Shown here: piece by piece, positions 1 through 10,982 of the stretch
Position numbering within the stretch: position 1 is the first letter of the stretch
Layout of the letters: each line of letters begins with the position of its first letter
Source of the DNA: Gnetum montanum
Lineage: Eukaryota > Streptophyta > Gnetopsida > Gnetales > Gnetaceae
Length of the DNA: 64,000 bases
Direction of reading: 5' to 3'
Assembly: GCA_015680685.1 (NCBI GenBank)
Contig: MNCI01004834.1
Location: 227,530 to 291,529 of the forward strand
Notes under the pieces: generated by a model
Seen by the model: the letters and a program-made list of their open reading frames with translations, nothing else
The model's database searches: none
Told to the model about the DNA's origin: nothing
Program-made: the position numbers and the translations under genes

Positions 1-43
1 CACCGCCGGTAACAGACTGGATTAACACCAGCTGAGGTTCGGC

Positions 44-950
44 ATGGCCCAAAACCCCTCCCAAGGGGATGGGGATACCACGCGAACAGGGGATGGCGGT
101 ATCCCAACCAGCAGCCAGGGTTGGACACCCGGACAACAACACCCGCCGACACAAGGCTACGCAACTATTCGTCGCTTTGGGAGTGCAGCCCACACTCTGG
201 GAGGTTTACAACCAACACATGTTAGTGTCCCCATGAAGGTACTCTCATGGAATTGTAGGGGCCAGGGTACCCCATATAAACGGCATACCCTAAAATGTAT
301 GGTGCGTGACAAGGGGTGCGATATTGTGTGTCTACAGGAGACGAAACTTCAACAGACTGAAGCTCAAGTGTTACAATGGTCGGGCTGGCACAGCCACCTG
401 GTGCCCAGCCGAGGACACGCTGGAGACCTCGCGGTCCTCACCAAAGCGAACTCCTATGTCCGGGACACATCCGATTGGTGCATCACGGTGCACCTACCGG
501 GGCTAGACATGTGGGTCACCAACGTCTACGATGCCCAGGGGTGGCAGGACCGCCTGCAGGAGCTATCCCGGGTCGCGGGGCTGGTCCCTACAATGCCGGT
601 TGGTTACTGATTGGAGACTTCAACCAAAGGCTCTATAGCTGGGAGAAGACCGGAGACAGTATGGCGGAGCCCCCAAGGGCATCCGAATTTCTCGCGCTAT
701 TGCAGCGTACTGGCCTCACCGACATGGAAATCGTGGGGTGCAAGTACACCTGGAGTAATCGTAGACAAGGCGTTGCTCGGGTCCAATCCCGGATTGACCG
801 GGTGTGGGTCAGTAAGATGTTACTGACCAAATGGGAAATCCACACATACGGAGGTGCTCGGATGGCCTTGGATCACCGACCCGTCCTCTGCCAGCTGGAA
901 CAAGACGTGTTTTGGGCCCCACGCCTGTTCTGGTTTGAGCGCACCTAGCT
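44..950 (+). pseudogene. LINE ORF2, endonuclease part (frameshifted)
   Basis: Encodes the endonuclease that nicks target DNA to prime reverse transcription of a LINE. The domain starts with MKVLSWNCRG near base 233. The metal-binding glutamate motif CLQETKL is near 330, GDFN near 615 and the terminal DHRP near 873, which is the usual order for exonuclease-endonuclease-phosphatase family LINE proteins. A frameshift near 585-600 moves the coding frame by one base, between the two central beta-strand segments. The first ~60 residues before the domain are rich in Gly, Gln and Thr and have no recognisable fold. The reading stops at a TAG near 946. Confidence 0.8.
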
Positions 951-1019
951 ACGCAAGCCGTGGCTAGGTGAGCTAGTACATGACATCTGGTAGGGATATA
1001 CAGCCTTGGTGGATCCACA

Positions 1020-2745
1020 CAATTTTCTTTAAAACGAGTTAAAGACCCTCAAAAGTCAAATTAAAAACCTCAGTACTGTAGAAAAATATAATTTCAAAGG
1101 CTACCAAATCCAGATCGAGGCCAAACTGCAGGAAATTCAGACGCAACAAGAACAAGGGGCTAATCACACACGCGAGGAACTCGCCCTCCTAGTCGAGCTG
1201 CAACTTCTACAATGCGAAGAGGAGGAGTATTGGCGCCAATGGGCCCGCATGCAGTGGCTGAGGGCAGGGGACCAGCACACGAAATTCTTTTTTGCAACGG
1301 TGAAGGCACACCGTAGAACCAGCCAACGAATGATGAAGGGCCTTATTCACGGAGAACAATAGCACCTGCATTCTAGTGTGACCAAACTGCTACAGTACTG
1401 GCAGCAGGTCTGGAATTGGCAGCCAATGGACCCCATTTCCGTGCTGTTGTAGAAAATCTTAAACTTGGAAGACAACCTGCAGCTCCTGCAACCTTTCTCA
1501 CGCAAGGAGCTTCGAATCGCGCTGCACAACATGCTGGCAGATAAGGCCCTGGGGCCAGATGGGTGGCCCATCGAATTCTTTCGTGAATTCGAGGACATGC
1601 TGGGGGCAAACCTGCTTGACGCTTTTAATTGTATGCTGACATGGTGACAAGTTCACAAAGAAATCAACTGCTCCCACATGGTCCTGCTACCAAAGACAGA
1701 GAATCCCACATCCCCAGAACATTTCTGACCCATCGAAGTCTGCAACTCACTCCTACGTTTATTTTCTCGCATGATGGTGGCCCGACTGCACCCCCTCATG
1801 CCACGACTCGTGGGTAAAAATCAGGCTGCTTTTATGAAGGGTCGTCATCTTCAAGACCAAGTCCTGCTACTGCAGGAAATTCAGCACTCCCTTCTAGTCG
1901 CTAAATTACCGGGACTCTGCATCAAGCTTGACATAACCAAGGCCTATGATTCCGTGAGCTGGGCCTCCCTGAGGACAGTGCTGCAAGCGAAAGGCTTCGA
2001 TAAGGCCTTCGTGGACCTATGCCTACAGATTCAACGGGGAGGATGGTACTCGCTAGATATAGATGGTCACCTCTGGGGCTTTCACGGGACCAACCGCGGG
2101 CTCCAACAAGGTGACCCTTTCTCATCGCTCCTTTTCCTGATGGTGATGGACCTCTTGCAAATATACTGTGCCAAGGAAGGGGTCCAAGGGCTGAACATGC
2201 ATGGCATCCCATGTCTAACCGCCCATTATGCGGATGACACGATGATCTTTACCAGGGCATTAATGAGGGCCCTGAATAGACTGTAACGCGAAGTGGGACT
2301 GGCACCCAACCCAGGGAAATCCATGTTATATTTCACACACACCCATCCTTCTGTGTGCAGCAAGGTCATTCAAATCCTAGGGATCCTACCTAGGGAGGCC
2401 GAAGACAAGTATCTAGGCATCCCCATCCACAACTGGCACAGACTGCAAACTTGGCAGGCTCTCATTATGAAAATCCAAAAACGCACGGCACACTAGACGA
2501 ATAGCTTCCTGTCCTGCAAAGGGAAAATCGTGCTGGCATTTACAGTGTTGGGGGCCATGGCAAGGTTTGCTACCTTGATGACCTTCCTGCCCTCCGGAGT
2601 AGCCAAAAAAATCGATATGATTATCAAGGAATTCATGTGGTCAGAAGGCAAGGGAGGAAAAAAGATGCACTTGGTGGCATGGGACAAGACCATGCGTCCT
2701 CGCACCGTGGGGGGTGGGCATACTACCTTTCGTGGTTGAAGCGAC
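1020..2745 (+). pseudogene. LINE ORF2, reverse transcriptase part
   Basis: Reverse transcriptase of the LINE. Seen in order: the pre-RT linker with WLRAGDQHTKFFF (about 1255-1290), KALGPDGWPIEFF (about 1540-1580), the LDITKAYDSVSW block holding the first catalytic aspartate (about 1927-1962), QQGDPFSSLLF (about 2105-2137) and YADD at 2227-2238. Stops interrupt it at about 1360, 1450, 1645, 1725, 2284 and 2494; most are TAG or TGA where CAG, CAA or TGG would be expected. The thumb region continues to about 2740 and then shifts frame. Family assignment is secure; the copy is dead. Confidence 0.85.
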
Positions 2746-2759
2746 CTTAGGAAGACAAA

Positions 2760-3442
2760 GGCTTCTACGGTGGCTCTTAGCAACACATGATGACCCCTCC
2801 TTGTGGGAGCAAATCCTGTGGCAGAAATGCCGTCCATGGGTGGTGGCCAACTCCGATTCTCACATGTGGCGGTAGCTTTGCATACACGTTAGGTCACTGG
2901 GCCATAAGAATGAGGTCACCCTGCATCCTCGACAGCTCCTCTAGCGGCAGTTCACTTTCGATCCATGGTGGATGCGGCTGTGGAAGGGCATTCTTTCAGA
3001 GAAAATTAAAACATTTGGGTGGCTGATTCTTCACCATGCTCTCCCTGTTCGAGCCCTCCTGCAGACACACGGCCTACCAATCAGTAACCATTGCCCGCTA
3101 TGCAATCAGCACACGGAAATACTGCAGCACTTCGTGCATGAGTGCCACATGACCATGCAATTATGGCGAATGGCTAGCCTTCATTTGCCAGAGTTCTCTG
3201 GTAATTCGCCGACGCTGGCGACGTTATGGATCCTGTGGCGGGCTAGGAACGATCGCTTCTTTAAAGGGGCAGCCATCCCTCCTATGGCCATGCTGACCAA
3301 CAGGTTCCGTAAAATCTGGCACGAAATTACCGCAGCTATGGGTTCGCACATCTATCTCGAGCCACCTGCTACAACCCTCCAAAATCGTCCAGATCTTTGG
3401 CGCTGGGTCTCCCGCATGAGGTGGACACATGTTCTACCATGA
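2760..3442 (+). pseudogene. LINE ORF2 C-terminus with RVT zinc-binding motif
   Basis: The C-terminal tail of plant LINE ORF2. The zf-RVT motif is visible: an F-x-W-L-x-x-H core (about 3013-3040), then HGLPISNHCPLC (about 3070-3105) and HxxxEC-like residues (about 3130-3150) that supply the Cys/His ligands. Reading continues to a TGA at 3440-3442. The stretch 2760-2970 between RT and this motif is frameshifted, so the two parts are no longer in one frame. No RNase H domain is visible after the zinc motif, although some plant LINEs have one. Confidence 0.75.
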
Positions 3443-4240
3443 ATGGCAGCTGACCCTAAGATGGACACCCAATCCTTCTACACAAATTGGGGCGATGAGG
3501 CTACTGTGTTCCGGGGGCACCAGATACTGATCACAGTCGAGTCGGTTGCTGCCGCGATCGGGGCATCCATCAGAGGCGCTCATATCCCCCAAGTCACGGG
3601 TTCGCACGCGGTGGCTGCAGATTTCTTCCAGGGCCCCATCCCCAAGATGGCTAGCAGACATATCAGGGGGACAGCCCTCTCGCCTGATTAGAGGGCTGCG
3701 GTAGAGTTGGTGGAGCATTGCTTCATTCACTCAGGCTCACACCATAAACTGAACGGGGTGCACTTTAGGTTCCTATAGTGCATGCGCGATGAGACTCCCA
3801 TCAACCTTCCGTTGTTCCTTTAGGAGTCTCTGTGACGACGATGTCCCGGCAGACATCTAGGGGTGATACGGGCCCTATGGTTGGCCAACACCCCCATCCT
3901 GCCGCTACAACCAAAGAACAGTCCGGAGTTGAGGCAGCATCACATGAGGAAGAGGTGCGACTACAATGAGGGGGTCACTACGGCCAGAAGCAATGCCGTG
4001 ATTACCCCCCCCCCCCCTAGGCACTAACCGTGAACAGGACCGACCGAGACAGACCTTGGAGGGTGAGGCACCAGCGACAAAAGATTGTACCACAGGCAAC
4101 ACTAGGGGGCAATGCCTGCCATCCCCTACATAGTTGCCAATCCAGATGCTACTCTAGATCGAAGACGTCATCAAGGACCATATGACAGGCATTGCCCAGA
4201 TAATTGAGGAAAATCGACGCCTCGCGATCGACCCGGGGTA
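3443..4240 (+). pseudogene. Extra ORF after the LINE reverse transcriptase, plant-transposon-protein-like
   Basis: An ORF starts one base after the stop of the preceding LINE frame and runs to 3691; coding-like sequence continues past the TAG to about 4240. The first part has FYTNWGDE, then FRGHQILITVESVAAAIG, then (after the stop) LNGVHFRFL and TPINLPLFL. This order resembles the 'putative plant transposon protein' domain found in plant mobile elements. The end (about 4150-4240) is a short charged helix, IEDVIKDHMTGIAQIIEEN. A 13-base C run at 4005-4017 interrupts it. It may be a third ORF of this LINE or a remnant of another element; I could not decide which. Function unknown. Confidence 0.45.
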
Positions 4241-4549
4241 GTTAGGACTAAGCCAGCAAACAATCAAAGAGAACCATCATTCTAGGCACAATTCCCCCAA
4301 AAGTTAGCCAGGGGGAGGGGTATGTAGGAGACTCCTGGGGGAAGCCCAGTTCAGAAATGCGCTCTGATTAATGTCCGAGGCGAGGGCGGCCCTTGGGGAG
4401 TTGTGGGTTATGTTCTCGGCTGGTGTGGGGCCAGCTGACCTGGCCTGCGCTGTATAGATGTATAGCTCCTTTTTTTGGGAATACAAATGCGCTCGATTTT
4501 TTTCCAAAAAAAAAGATTTATCTGGAATCGCGAATCTCTGGCACATAGG
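4241..4549 (+). other. LINE 3' untranslated tail and short A-run
   Basis: GC-rich non-coding DNA follows the last coding-like part. A T-run at 4469-4475 and an A-run near 4506-4513 look like the worn 3' end of the LINE. From about 4515 to 4549 I see only short unique sequence before the direct repeat begins. Confidence 0.5.
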
Positions 4550-5346
4550 TTCCATCCATGCTTACATCATTGTTGTCTGATAGAATGTTAGAGTATTTCA
4601 TAATGACTGATGCCATCATCCTTGATTATTTATTCTGGCACATTGGTGTGAGTCGAATTGTTAGAACTTAAATACTAGAAGGAGAAATATTAGTTTTCGC
4701 AGGTTCTTTTAATTAAGAGTTTCATTTTTTGGTGATTTATTATCATGTGTTGGTGTTGGCTGTGTGGAAGGTTTCGCAATAAATGTCTAAAGCATGTGAC
4801 AACTGCACATGTAAAATACAAATTATTATTAAACGTTGCTATGGATGCTAAGTTAATGGTTGATAGTTTTCTTACTCAATCAATAATTAAAATATTAACA
4901 TGTATCACACTATCAAAGTTTTACTTTCTTAAAGGAAACCTCCATTTTAAAGAGTTGAAATTACAGGGGCATCCAAGCAATAGCAGGATATTCGTGAACC
5001 ATTGCTAAATAGCAAGATCTGTGTGAACCTACAACCTTGTAATGGAGATGAGAGTCTTCAACACTACACTATACCTCTAGGTTGTTACAAAGTAATTTAT
5101 GCATTATCATGGAAAATTTGCAATTAATATCTATATATTTTACATATAAACCTAGTTAAACTACCAATATAAAAACTACTCATAATCATACTATGATTAT
5201 ATCCACTATAACCTATACTAAAATAATCATTAATTAAACACTAACCAAATAATTAACAATATGAAATACAAAATAAAATTAAGTGAAATACATAAATTTG
5301 ACAAAGATGCTTATTTAAAAATTGAACCAATTTGGGGTTTAACATA
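4550..5346 (-). repeat. Direct repeat copy 1 (possible LTR, minus orientation)
   Basis: Nearly 800 bases that recur in the same orientation at 9397-10167, with about nine in ten bases identical by eye. Read on the minus strand it begins TGTTAAACCCCAAATTGG directly after a G-rich stretch (AGTTGGGGGCTA), which looks like a polypurine tract next to an LTR. The other copy begins TATTAAACC, one transition away. No target-site duplication was found and no gag-pol lies between the copies, so a segmental duplication is also possible. This copy carries an extra ~30 bases near 4985-5015 that the other lacks. Confidence 0.6.
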
Positions 5347-8300
5347 GCCCCCAACTAGCCTTTGGCCAATGCCTGGCAATAAAGGCAAAAATAAAATAAA
5401 TAAATATACATTAATAGATGCATAACCATAAACAAAATAAAATTCTGCTACTACTATTCTAAGATATTCTTTTAAGCTATCCAAAATTTAATACATTTAA
5501 AAACATATAGACATTTAACAAAATAAAGATCATTGATGTTGATCATCATTAAATAACAAAACAAAAATTAAACTTGTCCATTGTTCAAATGTCCAAATAT
5601 TTACTTGCTAATTATGTACATATGCCTATTCCTATATTGATAATAAATTCTTATTATTGGATATGAGTCCACATATAACTCGGTTAGAAAGGCCCTACCT
5701 AGGATTGATTAGGCTTAACATCACCTCACAAGGTCTACTTCATTAGGTGCAAGAATGTCCTATAAAACTCAAGCTCTAAACCTTTCCTATGATTTAAGGA
5801 TCCAAAATGCATTACTTACATCTAACTCATTTCCTAAGTTTTTTTTGGCTCAACTTCCAAATTTGTTATACCCTCCTATCATATCCTTTATAGGCCCCTT
5901 TGCGTCATAGGCCCCACCCCACTACGCCCTCACCGCCCGCCCACAACACCCCCTACCCCCCTACCTAAAGACAAAGTATGAAAAAGGAAACATGGTTAAA
6001 GGATATACCAAAAGCAAGAAGTGCCTTGGGTTTTATATTTCTTGATGACTAAGATGGTACCAAATGCAATGGGTAAACAAGTGTTAGTATCCATCATTGG
6101 CCACCATAGTAAGGATCTCAATCACTGATGCCTATGGAAGACATGATGGGAAACACAAAGAAATCCCATGCATAAAAGTGCCACTAGTCAAAAGAGATGA
6201 CCTTAAAAAAATAGGAAGATAACTCAACAAAAATGAAAAAGAGGACTAGAAAAAGTTTAAAACAACTTAAAAACAAAAGCAAAAAGAAAACAATAGTTTG
6301 AGAAGTACAAAGAAACAAAAGCAAAGTAACTAAATAATGAAGTAATAGGAATGATTAGAAGTTAAGGTGCTCATTAAGATACCAACTATGGAGGAGTCAC
6401 TCCTTCATTGCTAGTGTTATACCTTAGTTCTAAGATAGTGACATGATTATTTGATTGATAATCACTACCTAACACTTAAACACTCTACTTACATAAGGGG
6501 GTTCTTCGAGGATGCTTGAAATTATGAGCTTGAAGCATCATCCCAACTATAAGGTTCTTGTGAAAGTGTGACATGGCTCATGATTAAAAGTTTTTGTGGG
6601 GCCATCTTTTTATTTTTATTTTTTATTTTTTCTTTTTTTTTCTATTTTAATTTTTTTCTTCTTTTTCTTTTCTTTTCTCTCTTTTTTTTTTCTTTTCTTT
6701 TTTTCACAAGAAATTTAATATCTAATCAACTTCAATCATGAGGTTCTTATGGGAGCCAAATTCATTTTGTAAGGGTTTCTTCCATGACATTGATCTTACT
6801 TAATATCAGTAGATGACTTTACCACAATAAAAACTAGGTCCAATATAACACACCCTTTTCACCTTAGTGACTCATTCAAGCAGGTATTTAATAGAAACCA
6901 AACACTAATAAGCATTACCCTAAATTGCACTATTTAGCCACCTTAACTTATGAACATTGTGCTTAAAGAATATTGTTTAAAAATAATGAAGTTTAAGACC
7001 TTATTAATCTAAGGCTCACCCTTAGTTGGATTTTGGATTTAAACTTACCTATTTCAAGGTAGAAGGAGTTTTCCTTCTCCCTTTCATTTCAAACATGATG
7101 CTACCAAATTCTTTATAATCCCAACTAACAATAGAATTTCCTATTGCGCTTTAAATTTTTCAAGAAAAAAGTTGTAGACTATTGATTTTCCCTTAATTAT
7201 TTTTACTTTATATCATATGGTATGTGATTAAAATTTATAATAATTTGTGGTATTCATGTTGGATTTTTCTATTGCTTAGTTAATTTCATTTAACAAACAC
7301 ACTTTTCCTTCGCACATTCATGAGCGACTAATCCTTAAATTTTGCAAATTGATTTAATTGTTCCTACATTAATTAAAAGTGTGTTATAACCTTCCTCAAT
7401 TTTATGAATTAAGAAGATTGATTCTTGGGACTATAGTTTTTCCTTAATTTTTTTATTTTTCTTCTTACAAGCAAAATAATTAAGGAAGAAAATTACTACA
7501 AAACAAAAGAAAATGAAATGAAATAGAAAGAACACATACCTTTTATTAAGATTCAATTTAAATTTTAAAAAAGAAATATGAAAAAGATAAAAATAAAATA
7601 TGCTGAATCGTTGATGAAGATTGATTATGCCAACCTCCCCATCAATGATGCCAAATTGATGAGCCAAGAAAAACTCAATGCTAGATTATTTTAATAATTA
7701 TCTTTGTTGCATAAATTGTCACCTCGCCTTTGACTAACCCGCAAGTCATATCCATAGAGAAAATGGTTCAAAATCAAAAGATCATCAAGGCATAAAATAA
7801 TTACAATCAAATCCTACACTTATGACTATCACTTATAAGTAAAAACATAAATTATAATCCTAACTTCTAATCTTAAATTCAAGAGTGGAAATTAATGATT
7901 AAATCAAATTAAAATCATAAATACAAGCAAAGATTATGAGGATCACAAGGAAGACTTCACCTAATTTATAATTATGCCTTGTTGTTTTCATAGTGCAACA
8001 ACCTCAATAGCCCAATAATAGGCTCCGATGGTCTATAGTTGTCACAAGGCTCAATGAATCATCACTTAACAATTTTTTCAGGGAAATTGATTTCAACTTG
8101 ATGTGGGTTCTCTTGGGTATTGACTTTGGGTATTCGCCTTAGGTATTGAATCCTCCAATTCCCCTCTCAATACAAAGTCGAATGTCATATTTATACTGAA
8201 CAATGTTTTAAAAATAATCATTTTAATAATAGATGGGTATTAAAGAAACCGATGCCAATCCATTATTTTTGGTGTAAACTGCCAAGTCTCGCATCCTCAA

Positions 8301-8859
8301 TATCCTAGATTAGCATGAAATCTATGGAAGCCACATCTTCCTCGTGCATGATGCTCCACATAGGCATTGATTTTTCCTATAGTATTCCACAAAATCTGTT
8401 CCCAGACGCGACTCCATGGCAGTGACTTGAGGAGAGTAAATGTCTTTGTTCATAGTATCCAGAAATACATGCAAAAGTGTCCTACACTTTGGGATAGTCG
8501 GAGATGGTTATATTTCCCTCAATGTATCCACCAATTTTTATGCTAGCCAACATATCCATTATCTCGACACCTTCAGCATTGCTCCCATGCGCCATCGTCT
8601 TATCAAATTTGTCATCAGCAATGCGAGCGAGCAAGCTCCTCCAACGTTGGGCGCCAATCAAATCATCTTGCCCGGTCTGTGCTCATGGCCAGAACTTTCT
8701 ATGTGCTTGCCTAGTTCAGAGCATCAGAATAGTGAAATGCGCATGTATTTTTCTGGCACAGGTTTCTTGACTACCAAAGATCAGATTTTTTGGCATGATT
8801 CTACAAATGTTATGGAGTTCTTTTGTGTGCGACGATGAATCTTCACTAAAATGCTGAGG
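5347..8859. other. AT-rich DNA between the direct repeats, no gene recognised
   Basis: Three and a half kilobases of AT-rich sequence with no open frame that resembles a known protein. Notable are a short C-rich island at about 5895-5970 and a long pyrimidine run at 6601-6706. The part nearest 8860 on the minus strand may hold further decayed pieces of the potassium-channel gene that follows, but I could not match them to ankyrin repeats or to a KHA domain. Confidence 0.4.
6601..6706. repeat. Low-complexity T/C tract
   Basis: About 105 bases that are almost entirely T with interspersed C and a few A. It may be an expanded polypyrimidine microsatellite or the fossil of a poly(A) tail of a minus-strand insertion. 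Confidence 0.8.
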
Positions 8860-9440
8860 CTTCAAATCCAGAAACAACTAGAACTCCTCTGGAAGGAAGG
8901 CACTCAACGCTTTCAGGCACTCCAAGAAGTTTGAGGCTATGATTTTGCCGTCCGACACATTCCTTTTAAGAACCTCAAAGAAATGTTTGTGTTTCATCTT
9001 CAGCAGTTGGCAAAGGCTTTTGGTTCTTCCATGAAAGGTTGCGACATGTTGCAAAAGACTCCAACTTCTCCAACGAGAGCCGGTGTCATCAGTTTTTCTA
9101 CAACCCGCTGGTTTTTTTTTTTTATTTGATCAGTAATGTCCACTTCTCCGAAGATGACCATGTAGAAATCATTGGCAACCGTAGCATCCATGGTGATATC
9201 CACCTTGGGAGGAAAATATTCGACTTCGACCTCTGAAACCAATTGCAGCATCGTATCTTTGGATACTCTGTTAAAGAGGCAGCAGGATCCTAGAGATGCT
9301 AAGACCAGTTCCTGAATTTCAATGTGATGTACCCTATAATCTGCTCCTTCATGCTTTCTGGCAACCGATTTTTCACCACCACAAACACTGGTGTTTCCAT
9401 CCATGCTTGCATCATTTTCGTCTGATGGAACATCAAAGTA
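8860..9440 (-). pseudogene. Fragment of a plant Shaker-type K+ channel (C-linker and cyclic-nucleotide-binding domain)
   Basis: On the minus strand the C-linker signature NRLPESMKEQ...LKFR (about 9370-9311) is followed by a cyclic-nucleotide-binding-like domain: NRVSKDTMLQLVSEVEVEYF, then FYMVIFGEVD, then GEVGVFCNMSQPF (about 9300-9010). After a frameshift near 9003-9030 comes RTKSLCQLLK...FFEVLKRNVSDGKII (about 9027-8900), the segment that in AKT-type channels joins this domain to the ankyrin repeats. In living plants these proteins are K+ channels of the plasma membrane. Here there are no pore or membrane segments and at least two frameshifts, so this is a gene fragment. The 5' edge overlaps the direct repeat starting at 9397. 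It could equally derive from the SKOR branch; RTKSLCQLL favours AKT-like. Confidence 0.75.
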
Positions 9441-10167
9441 TTTCACAACGACTGATGCCATCATCCCTTGATTATTTATTCTGGCGCATTGGTATGAGTC
9501 AAATTGTTAGAACTTAAATACTAAAAGTAAAAATATGAGTTGTAACGGGTTCTTTTAATTACGAATTTCATATTTTGATGATTTATTATCATGTGTTGGT
9601 GTTAGCTGTGTGGAAGGGTTTGCATTGAATGTTTAAAGCATGTGACAAGTGCACATGTAAAATATAAATTAATATTAAACCTTGCTATTAATGCTAAGTT
9701 AATGGTTGATGGTTTTCTTGCTTGATCAATAATTAAAATATTAACATGTATCACACTATCAAAGTTTTATTTTCTTTAAGGAAAACCTTTGTTTTAAAGA
9801 GTTGAAATTGCAAGCGCATCCAAGTAATAGCAAGATAGGTGTGAACCTAAAACCTTGTAATGGAGATGATAGTCTTCACCACTACATTATACCTCTAGGT
9901 TTTTAGAGAGTAATTTATGCATTATCATGGAAAATTTGCAATTAATATATATAGAGTCTACATATAAACCTAGTTAAACTACCAATATAAAAGCTACTCA
10001 TAATCATACTATGATTATATCAACTATAACCTACACTAAAATAATCATTAATTAAACACTAACCAAACAATTAACAATATGAAATACAAAATAAAATCGA
10101 GTAAACTGCATGAATTTGACAAAGATGCTTATTTAAAAATTAAACCAATTTGGGGTTTAATAGTCAT
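9397..10167 (-). repeat. Direct repeat copy 2 (possible LTR, minus orientation)
   Basis: Partner of the repeat at 4550-5346. Its right edge coincides exactly with the break in a Tat reverse-transcriptase fragment that runs off from 10168, so this sequence was joined to, or inserted into, that element. On the minus strand both copies carry a tRNA-like A-box (GTAGTGGTGAAGAC in this copy) and B-box (GGTTCACACC), which hints at an embedded SINE remnant. Confidence 0.6.
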
Positions 10168-10982
10168 CGCTCGTTGGTAGGTTTTTCTCATGTTCTTAAG
10201 GACAAAGGACATCATGGAATAAAAAAAGGTACCCAAAAGGGTCATGAAGCTCATGCTAAGCTAATATTTTGTGTTGAACCTAATTTGGTTGTATCCTAAG
10301 AACCCATCCATGAAGGACAATAAGGCATGTCCCATCGTAGTATCGAGAAGTTGATTAATACTAGGCAAAGGAAAATCATCCTTAATGGTTGCATTATTTA
10401 GGTCTTAGAAATCATTGCAAATGTAGATACTCCCATTTTTCTTAGGGACTACCACTATTTTGGACACCCATTCTACATAATCAACAACTTAGATGAAACC
10501 AGCTTGATAGAGCTTTGTGATTTCATTGCTAACTACTAATGCCAAATCTGGTCTAATCTTGCACAACTTTTGGTTACCTGGTCTAATGCTAGGATCAAGC
10601 ATGATGTTGTGTTGTACTAAGTGCAAGTCAAGACCTGACATATCCTCATATAACCAAGCAAAGGCCTTAACATTGCCTTGTAGGACCTTGGTGATATCTT
10701 CAGCATATTGAGGTTCCAGTGAAGAACTTAGTTTTAGGATTTTCTCCTCACCACTGTGTGTTGTAACAGCAACCTCAACTAAAGAGTCTTTTGTAATGTC
10801 ACCAACCTCTAGGTCAAGGGTCTTAACTAGATTTTCAAGCCATTCTAGAGGTTTCTTTGTTGAGGCTAGGTGGTCGATAAGACTCTTAGCGCAATCAAGG
10901 TTGATACATTGTTCAACATCACTGTGAGGCCCACTTAGGCTCAAAGGCAAACTGATATGCTCCAAGGTACTCATACTTCAAT
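10168..10982 (-). pseudogene. Tat-type Ty3/gypsy pol, N-terminal part of RT (Tat-C)
   Basis: Minus-strand start of a Tat/Ogre pol. A predicted 3' splice site (GACATGCAAG, AG ending at 10983) is followed by MSTLEHISLPLSLSG, then HSGEEKILKLSSSLEP and the pre-RT block AWLYEDMSGLDLHLVQHNI. The RT fingers follow: VDYVEWVSKIVVVPKKNGS, then DDFPLPSINQLLD, then LLSFMDGFLGYNQIR. The sequence stops at TYQRAMT where the direct repeat begins, so the catalytic YxDD and everything after it are missing. It is much closer to Tat-A at 56967 than to Tat-B at 32583, so it belongs to the Tat-A subfamily. Confidence 0.85.

Larger units (their letters stand above)
1..4515 (+). mobile_element. LINE (non-LTR retrotransposon), 5' end outside the window
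   Basis: A non-LTR retrotransposon read on the + strand. In order it has an apurinic-type endonuclease, a reverse transcriptase with an intact YADD at 2227-2238, a zinc-binding RVT tail, then an additional ORF and a 3' tail ending in a short A-run near 4506-4513. It is clearly more GC-rich than the AT-rich DNA to its right. Several frameshifts and stops make it inactive. The 5' start lies left of base 1, so no target-site duplication can be checked. A relative lies on the other strand at 13330-14944. Confidence 0.85.

Noticed and set aside
4304-4555. 83-codon open frame on the minus strand across the LINE tail and the repeat edge
   Set aside because: Spans an element junction, so it cannot be an ancestral gene; its first codons are the repeat and the rest is LINE 3' tail.
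7431-7667. Small membrane-like open frame on the minus strand
   Set aside because: The hydrophobic Phe/Leu composition comes from A/T-rich simple sequence; no start context, no homology, and it ends in a Lys-rich low-complexity tail.
8440-8838. 132-codon plus-strand open frame next to the K+ channel fragment
   Set aside because: No recognisable domain; probably the opposite strand of decayed channel sequence. I tried to read ankyrin repeats on the minus strand here and could not.
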